A stretch of DNA of 27,941 nt from Penium margaritaceum (taxonomy: Eukaryota > Streptophyta > Zygnematophyceae > Desmidiales > Peniaceae), in NCBI GenBank assembly GCA_023375785.1, contig SZWC01003907.1, positions 15,298-43,238 on the forward strand. Reading direction: 5' to 3'. Both the position numbers and the translations under genes were made by a program. The notes under the pieces were generated by a model that was given only the letters and a program-made list of their open reading frames with translations, had not been told where the DNA came from and made no database searches. Positions within the stretch are counted from its first letter, which is position 1; each line of letters begins with the position of its first letter. Positions 20,812 through 27,941 of the stretch are shown here, one piece after another.

Positions 20812-20904
20812 TGATATGTTATCGTGGTTGCAATACCAAGAGCGGTTGGCGGCCTCCCATGTCAGGACCCGTTTTCTAGACCGTTGTTATCCAGCGCATT
20901 GACA

Positions 20905-20921
20905 AAGGATTATGGGCCCAC
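20905..20921 (+). promoter_or_regulatory. Element 3 primer-binding site
   Basis: AAGGATTATGGGCCCAC directly after the LTR. It has one difference from element 2 and is complementary to the initiator tRNA-Met anticodon arm. Confidence 0.75.
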
Positions 20922-21062
20922 ATTTCTGGTACTAAGGCATGCTTCGAAGACCGAATAGCGCGTGGTCTTGCAGGGCGCAAAGGTACAACAGGGACACAAA
21001 GATTGGATGGCTCCAATCTGCTCCATCGGCTCCATCGCTTTCTTCAGGTAGGGTGTGCGCAC
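20922..21062 (+). other. Element 3 leader, first part
   Basis: Untranslated leader matching the reverse complement of about 26300-26438 in element 2. It ends in CGCAC (21058-21062), the left copy of the target duplication made by element 2. Confidence 0.85.
21058..21062. repeat. Target-site duplication of element 2, left
   Basis: CGCAC, identical to 27110-27114. It flanks the 6047-bp insertion exactly. Confidence 0.9.
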
Positions 21063-21716
21063 TGTCAATGCGCCGGATAGCAACGGTCTAGAAAACGGGT
21101 CCCGACATGGGAGGCCGCCAACCGCTCTTGGTATTGCAACTAAGATAACATATCACCCTCGAACGAGGGATCCACACTTTAGGTTCGTTTGGTTTGCAAC
21201 CTCACGAAGTCCGCATGTTGGTCTTTACTGTCTACCTTTGGTTGGACACTCTGTGAGGAGTCTCAAAGGCAAGAAGTGTAAATGGATGCATGCAAGGTAC
21301 AGGCTTTTATACTTGCAGAGCTTTGCTAAAGCTTCTGCTTGTAGTGGCTCCACTCGAGCCAACCTCATCCTACATTCCTACTTGGCGCGTCCTTAGACCG
21401 CCAAGAGTCATCCTCAAGGCAAGCTCTAGTAAGCTTCCTAGAAGCTTCCTCTCCCAGTTTTGGCCACGAAGAAAATTGCGGCCGTCGCGGGGTTTGAACC
21501 CGCGACCTCTGGTTTGAGACTCCGGTGCCTAATCAACCAAGCCAAAAAAGGTGTGGTTCCTTTGATGAGCCACAGGGGACATACCCATTATGGGCAGTGC
21601 ATTCCTGGCCCATCTCAGAACAGACCAAGGGGACATACTCCATAGAGCAGTGCATGCCTTGTCTGTATGTGTAGCTAGCCAGCTAGGCAGTGGACAAGGT
21701 GCACACTATTTCAACA
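21063..21716 (-). repeat. Element 2 3' LTR (654 bp)
   Basis: Sense TGTTGAAATAG...GCGCATTGACA. TATA box on the minus strand at 21304-21311; tRNA-like module with A-box start at 21544 and B-box start at 21500. The short GFEPATSGL-type peptide readable here (21460-21645) is a translation of the tRNA-like module, not a protein. Confidence 0.95.
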
Positions 21717-21729
21717 AATCTCTCCCTTG
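21717..21729 (-). promoter_or_regulatory. Element 2 polypurine tract
   Basis: The minus strand reads CAAGGGAGAGATT directly before the 3' LTR. Confidence 0.85.
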
Positions 21730-21777
21730 CACCTCTGTCCATCTGTCCCTTGCTCGGCTCCATCAATACCTTGGAGC

Positions 21778-24570
21778 TCACCCTTCCTCTGCCGCACTCC
21801 TCATGCCGAATCCACGAATGCCTCCATAATGCAAGTCGCTGTCCAGCGGCTTCGTCATGCAGTCAACAAGCATGCTCTTTGTTCCGCAGTGCTGCAAGTC
21901 CACCACGTTCTTCATGACCAGGTCACGTGAGTAGTGGTAATGTATGTCGATGTGCTTCGTTCGCCGGGAGATGATCTCATCTTCAGCCATCGAGATGGTG
22001 CTCATGTTGTCCACGTGTACGATCGTGGCGTCTTTCTGTGGCACTCTCATTTCGCCAAGTAGGCTGCGGAGCCATTGAGTCTCCTTGCACACCTCAGACA
22101 AAGCAACGTACTCTGCCTCAGCCGTGGACACGGAAACAAAATCCTGCTTCCTGCTGGCCCATGAGATGGCAGCGCCATTCAAGATACACACGTATCCAGA
22201 GGTGGATTTCCTGTCGTCGAGATTTTCTCCCCAGTCAGCGTCGGTGTAGCATTTCAGACAAAGGGGGTCCGTTCCTTCTTGGCCTCCAAGGACGAGGCCC
22301 ATGTGACGTGTCTTCTGCAGGTAGCGCAAGATGCGCTTGACTGCCTGCCACTGTTGTGGCCCAGGGTTGGCCACGAATCTGCTCACTTGTCCCACAGCAT
22401 AGCAGATGTCCGGACGAGTCCCTACCATGGCGTACATGATGCTACCCACGGCGGACTGGTAGGGGATGTCTTGCATCTCCCTTTGTTCTGCTTCGTTGCT
22501 TGGCGACATGGAGGCCTTCAGCTTTGTGTCGGTCGTCATTGGGGTGCTGACAGGTTTGCAGTCTTCCATGTGGTAGCGCTTCAGCACCTCACCAATGTAT
22601 TTGGTTTGGTTGAGTTCGATGTTGCCTGCTACTCGGTTGCGGTGGATGGCAATCCCGAGGTAGTACTCAAGAGGACCCATGTCCTTCATCTTGAACCTTT
22701 TGCTAAGGTCAGACTTCAGCCCATCCAGCAGCTCGACCGAAGATGAGCAGATGATCAGATCATCCACGTACAGCGTAACCAGCATCAGCCCTCTCCCATC
22801 ATCGCGCACGTACATGCTCCGGTCATTCTGGCAATGCACGAAGGAGAGGCCGGTCATGAAACCGTCCATCTCTTTGTACCACATCCTTGGGGCCTGTTTC
22901 AGCCCGTAGAGCGCTTTCACCAACTTGCACACCTTGCCCTTGGGAGCTTCGACTCCTTCGGGCACCTCCATCAGCACTTCCTTGTCAAGCTTCCCATAAA
23001 GGAAAGTTGTCCTGACGTCCATCTGGTGTATCTCCAAGTTCTTTGCGGCAGCAATGCCAAGGAGAGAGCGGATGGAGGCAAAGGTCACGACGGGCGCGAA
23101 CGTCTCATCGTACTCAGAGCCTGGGCGTTGAGAGAACCCCTTAGCCACTACCCTTGCCTTGAACTTGTCGATGTTGCCGTCTTTCTTCTTCTTCACTCGG
23201 AGGACCCACTTGGATCCCACCACGTGGGCCTTGTCAGGTCCATCCACCAGCACCCACGTGCCGTTCTCGGCAATGGATGCGAGCTCGCTATCCACTGCCT
23301 CCTTCCACTTGGCCGCATCTGGGCCATTCATGGCCTCCGCCACTCTGGATGGCTCTCCCTGAGCCATGCACGACCAGCTAAGGCCAGTCCAATCATCCTC
23401 ATACCGCAAAGGTGCTCTCTTTGGTCGCAAACTGCACCGGGGTAGTGGTGCCGCTTCTTGCTTTGGTGCTGGTGCTTCCACAGGTGGTGGTTTGTCGTCG
23501 TCGTTGTTTTCAGAAGAGTCATCAGACTCCAAGTCAGACTCGGAAGCCTCGGACGCCTCGGTATCCGCGTCCATGTCAGATGCTTCATCATCCTCCGCAG
23601 CCACTCTCCCATTCCCACCACCTGCTGGTAAAGCGAGCCAGTTGTCGGGTGCTTGGTCTCCGGACTCAAGCAACACTATCCACTCTCCCGCTTTGGGAGT
23701 GAGGGTCGGGTCCAGTAGCTCTCCCTTTCCAAGGGTGCGTTTGTCGAACACGACGTCGCGGCTCCTCACGAGCTTGCCTGCTGCCTGGTCCCAAAGCCGA
23801 TAGGCTTTGTGTGACGTGTCGTACCCAACCGTGATGCACTTCTTGGAGCGTGCATCAACCTTGCCTTCACCTTCTCCCGACTGGATCTTCACCCATGCAG
23901 TTGACCCGAACACCTTCAGATGAGATGCGTTGGGTTTCCTTCCCGACCATGCTTCCTGTGGGGTCTTCAGCTGCTTGTCCTGCTCCTTTCCACGCTTCCG
24001 CAACGCGGTCCCTGGTGTGAGGTTCAAGAGGTAGCAAGCCGTTGTTGCTGCTTCAGCCCAAAAACGAGGTGGGAGCTTGGCGTCAAAGAGCATGCTTCGC
24101 ACCATGCCGAGTAGGGTCTGGTTCATCCTCTCGGCAACGCCGTTGCTTTGGGGGTTGTAAGGGGTGGTTTGCTCGTGGTGGATGCCATGATGCTTGAGCC
24201 AAGGCTTGCATGCCTCGTACTCACTCCCATTGTCACTTCGGAGCGCCTTCACCTTCTTGGACGTTTGCCGCTCCACCATGGCGACAAACTCGAGGAGCTT
24301 CTCCTTGACCTCTCCCTTCGTTTTGAGGAAGTATATCCACAACTTGCGGCTGTGGTCGTCAATGAAGGTCAGGAAGTACTTGCTTCCTCCGTTAGACGGT
24401 GTGCGGAAGGGTCCACACACGTCACTATGTATCAGTTCCAAGACGTGCTCCGCTTGTTGACCTCCTCTCCCAAACGGCTTCTTCTTTGCCTTCGCTTGGA
24501 GGCATGGTTCACACAATGTACACCCTTCGCCATGCTTCATAGTGCACCCTTCCATTCCGCGGACTACCTC
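21778..24570 (-). CDS. pol: Element 2 Pol: integrase, reverse transcriptase and RNase H (open, 925+ codons)
   Basis: The largest open frame in the window. It has no natural start: it opens after a TAA at 24571-24573 and was probably part of one Gag-Pol frame. From the first Met (24555), the integrase Cys pair (C-x2-C) lies near residue 15. The core is D45 (H-S-D), D108 (R-S-D-N-G) and E142 (V-A-E-R), with only 33 residues between D108 and E142. An acidic Ser/Glu/Asp linker spans about 320-370. RT has M-D-V-R-T-T-F-L near 512 (usual Ala is Thr), L-Y-G-L-K-Q-A-P-R near 545, and an intact Y-V-D-D near 593. RNase H has T-D-A-D-W near 770, A-E-A-E-Y near 815 and V-D-N near 848. All catalytic residues are present. 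Its products would copy the RNA and insert it. Retroelement enzyme, not a host gene. Confidence 0.92.
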   Translation of the reverse strand, partial: EVVRGMEGCTMKHGEGCTLCEPCLQAKAKKKPFGRGGQQAEHVLELIHSDVCGPFRTPSNGGSKYFLTFIDDHSRKLWIYFLKTKGEVKEKLLEFVAMVERQTSKKVKALRSDNGSEYEACKPWLKHHGIHHEQTTPYNPQSNGVAERMNQTLLGMVRSMLFDAKLPPRFWAEAATTACYLLNLTPGTALRKRGKEQDKQLKTPQEAWSGRKPNASHLKVFGSTAWVKIQSGEGEGKVDARSKKCITVGYDTSHKAYRLWDQAAGKLVRSRDVVFDKRTLGKGELLDPTLTPKAGEWIVLLESGDQAPDNWLALPAGGGNGRVAAEDDEASDMDADTEASEASESDLESDDSSENNDDDKPPPVEAPAPKQEAAPLPRCSLRPKRAPLRYEDDWTGLSWSCMAQGEPSRVAEAMNGPDAAKWKEAVDSELASIAENGTWVLVDGPDKAHVVGSKWVLRVKKKKDGNIDKFKARVVAKGFSQRPGSEYDETFAPVVTFASIRSLLGIAAAKNLEIHQMDVRTTFLYGKLDKEVLMEVPEGVEAPKGKVCKLVKALYGLKQAPRMWYKEMDGFMTGLSFVHCQNDRSMYVRDDGRGLMLVTLYVDDLIICSSSVELLDGLKSDLSKRFKMKDMGPLEYYLGIAIHRNRVAGNIELNQTKYIGEVLKRYHMEDCKPVSTPMTTDTKLKASMSPSNEAEQREMQDIPYQSAVGSIMYAMVGTRPDICYAVGQVSRFVANPGPQQWQAVKRILRYLQKTRHMGLVLGGQEGTDPLCLKCYTDADWGENLDDRKSTSGYVCILNGAAISWASRKQDFVSVSTAEAEYVALSEVCKETQWLRSLLGEMRVPQKDATIVHVDNMSTISMAEDEIISRRTKHIDIHYHYSRDLVMKNVVDLQHCGTKSMLVDCMTKPLDSDLHYGGIRGFGMRSAAEEG

Positions 24571-25639
24571 TTACTCTTGCATCTTTTGCAGCGTGCTCTT
24601 GGCCACGTGGCCAAATCGCCGGTGCCACAGCTCAGCATCTGTGTCCTTGGTTGATGTGGCGGCCGCAGCGGTCGCCAGTGGTGCATCCTTCGGCTCCGGT
24701 GCCACTGTCTTGGTGGCACGTATGAGTCCCTCATCCGACGCCTTGGTGACTTTGGTTTGAAGCACGTAGAGGCCGTCGACTCTTGGAACTTGAAGCATGA
24801 GGTCGTCTTTGGTGCACAAAATCTGGATGTCCTCGTTTTTTAGGGCCACCAGTTCCTTGTTGGTGAACACCACTGCCATGTTGTTGTCGGTGATTTGTGA
24901 GACGGACAGCAAGTTGGCTGCAAAGGAGGGCATGTACACCACTTTTTTGAAGGTTGACTGCCTTCTCCGCACCATTCACGTTGAACATGATCACCTTGTC
25001 CCCTTCGCCCATGGCTTGGACGACGCCACCGTTTGCACACTTGATGCGCATGACCGATTCGGCCATGGAGACAAATCCACCCTTCTCTTTTGATGAGTGG
25101 TGGTTGGTGCCCGAGTCAAGGGCAAATGCCCCGGGCCTAAGGATCGTTGCGCCCTTCATGGGCAGCCCCCTAGCCATCATGTTGGTGAGCTCCTTCTTCT
25201 CCTTTCCACCTTTGTTCCTGCCTACTTTCTTGGGACTACGGCAGTCCCTAGCCCAGTGCCCAGCCTTGCTACAGTTGTGACAGTTGCCGGGCTTCTTGGA
25301 ACTCTTCCCGCCACCATTGCCTTTCCCTCCACCGCCACCGCTTCCACTGTTGCCTTGACTGGAGCGAGAGCTTGCACTTTTTCCACCGAAGCGAGAGGCA
25401 TAGGCTGAGATGTTTGCCTTGGCGCCACTGCGTTGCATGGACTCGTTGCGGACGTGTTCGGCGACGGCCTTGTACGTCAGATCTGCCTCCTTCCAACCGC
25501 CAAATACGGTGATCAAGGACCCCCAGCTTTCCGGCAATGCCATTAGAAGGATCATGGCACGCATGTTGGAGTCGAGATTCCATTCCATTTGCTGGACCTC
25601 TTGCAGCACGTTGTCGAATGACTACAAAAATGCGGGTAT
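24571..25639 (-). pseudogene. Element 2 Gag C-terminus, protease and GAG-pre-integrase (frameshift and stop)
   Basis: Minus strand. Gag continues from about 25621 through L-P-E-S-W-G-S-L and a Ser/Gly/Lys-rich stretch to an intact zinc knuckle C-H-N-C-S-K-A-G-H-W-A-R-D-C (about 25287-25246). The protease active site F-A-L-D-S-G-T-N-H-H lies at about 25130-25100. Near 24955-24965, in front of TTCAAAAAAG, the frame must shift by +1 to continue into K-V-V-Y-M-P-S-F-A-A-N-L-L-S-V-S-Q. The GAG-pre-integrase L-W-H-R-R-F-G-H follows (about 24625), then a TAA at 24571-24573. The pol frame resumes directly after. I see no known slippery heptamer, so these are more likely lesions than recoding. Confidence 0.85.
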
Positions 25640-25657
25640 CTATTCTCCTTCGCTCAC
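25622..25657 (-). other. 36-nt GT...AG segment holding both gag TAGs (element 2)
   Basis: On the minus strand, AGG is followed by GTGAGC, and the segment ends TTTTTGTAG. It is 36 nt (12 codons) and includes both stops, so its removal would keep frame. It is much shorter than any usual plant intron. The enclosed codons still resemble ordinary copia Gag, which favours decay of coding sequence. Confidence 0.3.
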
Positions 25658-26023
25658 CCTCATCGACATCAACCATTGGAAGATGAAGAGTCGGTTTGCT
25701 AGGGCATTCGATTGATGCACGCGTGCGAGTTTTGCATAGGCCTCGGCAGCCAACGTGCATCCTGTGATGTGGGAGTGTTGAGTCTCATTGATGGACGTCA
25801 CAAGAATGGCGAGAGCCATGTTGTTCTTCATCGTCCATGCTGCAAGGTCAGCTGCATGCGTCGTCACGGTTGCATCGGCTGGTGCTATCTCGGTCCCTTT
25901 AAGGATGTCGAGGTAGCCACGCACATTCATGACAATCTCAAACTGCCATTTCCACAAGGGAAAACCTGTCCCCGTGAATTTGGACATACCCGCCTCAAGG
26001 CGGGCTGGAGTTGGATCCGCCAT
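25640..26023 (-). pseudogene. gag: Element 2 Gag N-terminus (ends at TAG)
   Basis: ATG at 26023, 433 nt downstream of the LTR. It encodes about 127 residues: G-T-G-F-P-L-W-K-W-Q-F-E-I-V-M, Y-L-D-I-L-K-G, A-W-T-M-K-N-N-M-A-L-A-I-L, and A-A-E-A-Y-A-K-L-A-R-V-H-Q-S-N, as in copia Gag capsid regions. It ends at TAG 25640-25642; a second TAG follows at 25622-25624, after which the Gag reading resumes in the same frame. Element 3 carries the same two TAGs (27771-27773 and 27789-27791). Gag would form the particle that packages the element RNA. Confidence 0.85.
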
Positions 26024-26438
26024 TTCTTGCGGTTGCTCGTCTTTTCTGCTTCGTTGCTACTCTGCTTCGTTGAGGCCGATGATGCTGATGAGGCTGCTGA
26101 CTGCGACCGTTGTCAAAGGTGCAGTTGGTTCCGTTGCATACCCCTCCCGCCGATGATCGCCTAATGCGATGCTGCCGTCGTGAGAGAACGGACTCGGGGT
26201 CGTACCACCTTCTAAAAAGGGGTAGAGCTTAGTCCCGTTGGGGCTCGAGGGTCTTGTCCAACATGGACAGAGCGATTCCTCGTCCCCTAGTCCGCCACGT
26301 GCGCGCACCCTACCTAAAGAAGCCGATGGAGCCAATGGAGCAGATGGACCCGTCCGATGGTCGTGTCCCTGTTGTACCTGTGCGCCCTGCAAGACCACGC
26401 GCTAGTCGGTCTTGGAAGCGTGCCTTAGAACCAGAAGT
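26024..26438 (-). other. Element 2 leader
   Basis: Untranslated leader between PBS and gag ATG, with close counterparts in element 3 (20922-21062 and 27115-27389). Element 2 inserted into the matching leader position of element 3. No long open frame. Confidence 0.8.
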
Positions 26439-26455
26439 GTGGGCCCATAACCCTT
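26439..26455 (-). promoter_or_regulatory. Element 2 primer-binding site (half-tRNA initiator Met type)
   Basis: The minus strand reads AAGGGTTATGGGCCCAC directly after the 5' LTR. Fifteen of these bases, GGGTTATGGGCCCAC, are the exact complement of the anticodon stem-loop GUGGGCCCAUAACCC of plant-type initiator tRNA-Met (as I recall that tRNA). The ordinary plant copia PBS, complementary to the tRNA 3' end (TGGTATCAGAGC), is absent. Confidence 0.8.
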
Positions 26456-27109
26456 TGTCAATGCGCCGGATAGCAACGGTCTAGAAAACGGGTCCCGACA
26501 TGGGAGGCCGCCAACCGCTCTTGGTATTGCAACCAAGATAACATATCACCCTCGAACGAGGGATCCACACTTTAGGTTCGTTTGGTTTGCAACCTCACGA
26601 AGTCCGCATGTTGGTCTTTAGTGTCTACCTTTGGTTGGACACTCTGTGAGGAGTCTCAAAGGTAAGAACTGTAAATGGATGCATGCAAGGTACAGGCTTT
26701 TATACTTGCAGAGCTTTGCTAAAGCTTTTGCTTGTAGTGGCTTCACTGGAGCCAACCTCATCCTACATTCCTACTTGGCGCGTCCTTAGACCGCCAAGTG
26801 TCATCCTCAAGGCAGGCTCTAGTAAGCTTCCTAGAAGCTTCCTCTCCCAGTTTTGGCCACAAAGAAAATTGCGGCCGTCACGGGGTTTGAACCCGCGACC
26901 TCTGGTTTGAAACTCCGGTGCCTAATCAACCAAGCCAAAAAAGGTGTGGTTCCTATGATGAGCCACAGGGGACATACCCATTATGGGCAGTGCATTCCTG
27001 GCCCATCTCAGAACAAACCAAGGGGACATACTCCATAGAGCAGTGCATGCCTTGTCTGTATGTGTAGCTAGCCAGCTAGGCAGTGGACAAGGTGCACACT
27101 ATTTCAACA
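26456..27109 (-). repeat. Element 2 5' LTR (654 bp)
   Basis: Sense TGTTGAAATAG...GCGCATTGACA. TATA box on the minus strand at 26697-26704; A-box start at 26937 and B-box start at 26893. About 14 differences from the 3' LTR by eye. Confidence 0.95.
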
Positions 27110-27114
27110 CGCAC
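27110..27114. repeat. Target-site duplication of element 2, right
   Basis: CGCAC, matching 21058-21062. Confidence 0.9.
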
Positions 27115-27389
27115 CTGGCGGACTAGGGGACGAGGAACAGCTCCGTCCATGTTGGACAAGACCCTCGAGCCCCAATGGGATTAAGTTCTACCACTTTTTA
27201 GAAAGTGGTACGACCCCGAGTCCGTTCTCTCACGACGGCACCATCACCTTAGGCGATCATCGGCAGGAGGGGTATGCAACGGAACCAACTACACCTTTGA
27301 CAATGGTTGCAGTTAGCAGCCTCATCAGCCTCATCGGCCTCAACGAAGCAAAGTAGCAGCAAAGCAGAGAAGACGAGCAACCGCAAGAA
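27115..27389 (+). other. Element 3 leader, second part
   Basis: Continues the leader interrupted at 21062. Matches the reverse complement of the element 2 leader (about 26024-26295). Contains a local inverted repeat (CCACTTTTTAGAAAGTGG region near 27192-27209). Confidence 0.8.
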
Positions 27390-27941
27390 ATAGCGGATCC
27401 GACTCAAGCCCGTCTTGAGGTGGGTATGTCCAAATTCACGAGGACAGGGTTTCCCTTGTGGAAATGGCAATTTGAGATTGTCATGAACGTGCGTGGCTAC
27501 CTCGACATCCTAAAAGGGATCGAGAAAGCACCTGCCAATGCGACGGTGATGACGCATGCGGCTGACCTTACAGCATGGACGATGAAGAACAACATGGCTC
27601 TCGCCATTCTTGTGACGTCCATCAATGAGACTCAACACTCCCACATCACAGGATGCACGTTGGCTGCCGAGGCCTATGCAAAACTCGCACGCGTGCATCA
27701 ATCGAATGCCCTAGCAAACCGACTCTTCATCTTCCAACGGTTGATGTCGATGAGGGTGAGCGAAGGAGAATAGATACCCGCATTTTTGTAGTCATTCGAC
27801 AACGTGCTGCAAGAGGTCCAGCAAATGGAATGGAATCTCGACTCCAACATGCGTGCCATGATCCTTCTAATGGCATTGCCGGAAAGCTGGGGGTCCTTGA
27901 TCACCGTATTTGGCGGTTGGAAGGAGGCAGATCTGACGTAC
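27390..27941 (+). pseudogene. gag: Element 3 gag, start lost, two TAGs, cut by window end
   Basis: Collinear with element 2 gag. The start codon position reads ATA instead of ATG (A-T-A-G-C-G near 27386-27391); the next in-frame ATG is at 27426. The Gag blocks F-P-L-W-K-W-Q-F-E-I, Y-L-D-I-L-K-G and A-A-E-A-Y-A-K-L-A-R-V-H-Q-S are present. TAGs at 27771-27773 and 27789-27791 are in the same positions as in element 2, after which Gag continues in frame (S-F-D-N-V-L-Q-E-V-Q to the window edge). The 36-nt GT...AG segment lies at 27756-27791. Confidence 0.85.

Larger units (their letters stand above)
20251..20904 (+). repeat. Element 3 5' LTR (654 bp)
   Basis: Starts TGTTGAAATAG and ends GCGCATTGACA, TG...CA bounded. 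It is exactly the same length as both LTRs of element 2. It contains a tRNA-like module, tandem GAAGCTTC motifs, a TATA box and a 14-bp palindrome, all conserved in the other two copies. Confidence 0.92.
21063..27109 (-). mobile_element. Element 2: young Ty1/copia retrotransposon nested in element 3
   Basis: 6047 bp on the minus strand, bounded by two 654-bp LTRs and a perfect CGCAC duplication. Sense order is 5' LTR, half-tRNA PBS, about 430-nt leader, gag, protease, integrase, RT, RNase H, PPT, 3' LTR. By eye the LTRs differ at about 14 positions (about 98% identity), so insertion is fairly recent. The downstream 925-codon pol frame is open, but the gag-protease part has two TAGs, a +1 shift and a TAA. 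Unless these are bypassed, the element cannot make Gag by itself. Confidence 0.93.
20251..27941 (+). mobile_element. Element 3: Ty1/copia element, interrupted by element 2 and cut by window end
   Basis: Plus strand. 5' LTR 20251-20904, PBS 20905-20921, leader to 21062, then the 6047-bp element 2 insertion, then the leader resuming after the CGCAC duplication (27110-27114), and gag from about 27390 to the window edge. Its leader and gag match element 2 closely, so both belong to one family. The LTRs of elements 3 and 2 differ at about 40 of 654 positions by eye. The 3' part lies outside the window. Confidence 0.88.

Noticed and set aside
21460..21645. Small frame with GFEPATSGL, also at 26853-27038.
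   Set aside because: It is a translation of the tRNA-like module in the LTR, a known type of spurious peptide, and lies in non-coding LTR.
26456..27109. 5' LTR of the plus-strand gag at 27.4 kb.
   Set aside because: It is in the opposite orientation. The gag belongs to element 3, whose LTR is at 20251-20904; this LTR ends element 2, as the CGCAC duplication shows.

Overview
This is eukaryotic nuclear DNA, most likely from a plant or other member of the green lineage. It is built almost entirely of nested transposable elements, and I can support no intact host gene, rRNA, functional tRNA or CRISPR array. The lineage call rests on the Ty1/copia gag-protease-integrase-RT-RNase H order, a Mutator-like (MULE) transposase remnant, and a primer-binding site that fits the plant-type initiator tRNA-Met. 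The species cannot be named from the window.

Layout. (1) 1-2667: an acidic-coding GAG/GAC repeat, then about 2.6 kb with nothing recognisable. (2) 2668-10.6 kb: remnants of two copia pol genes on the minus strand. The second (C0) reads RT-RNase H from about 10.55 kb down to 3.57 kb. It is split by two insertions: a solo LTR (9574-10549, near-duplicate flanks CACCG/CACCC) and an old element without recognisable genes, bounded by LTR-like direct repeats (about 4596-6085 and 8619-9463). (3) 10.55-11.58 kb: a 30-bp tandem repeat and a weak SWIM-like finger. (4) 11582-18220: a complete but decayed copia element on the minus strand (element 1), with LTRs of about 970 bp, PPT, PBS, and gag to RNase H broken by stops and frameshifts. 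Its LTR family is that of the solo LTR at 9.6 kb. (5) About 18390-20229: a MULE transposase pseudogene on the plus strand that has lost its catalytic middle. (6) 20251 to the window end: a plus-strand copia element (element 3). Its leader is interrupted by a younger, opposite-strand copy of the same family (element 2, 21063-27109).

Element 2 is the best preserved. It has two 654-bp LTRs differing at about 14 positions by eye, a perfect 5-bp target duplication (CGCAC), and an open 925-codon integrase-RT-RNase H frame. Its gag-protease part carries two in-frame TAGs, a +1 frameshift and a TAA. Element 3 has the same two gag TAGs and lacks the gag ATG.

Most interesting points: a PBS directly after the LTR that is complementary to the anticodon arm of initiator tRNA-Met (half-tRNA priming) rather than to the tRNA 3' end; a tRNA-like module with A and B boxes at the canonical 44-nt spacing inside all three LTRs of this family; two TAG codons shared by two copies, lying inside a 36-nt GT...AG segment whose removal would keep frame; and an integrase with a D,D33E spacing in both copia families. 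Percentages and difference counts are by eye, not computed.
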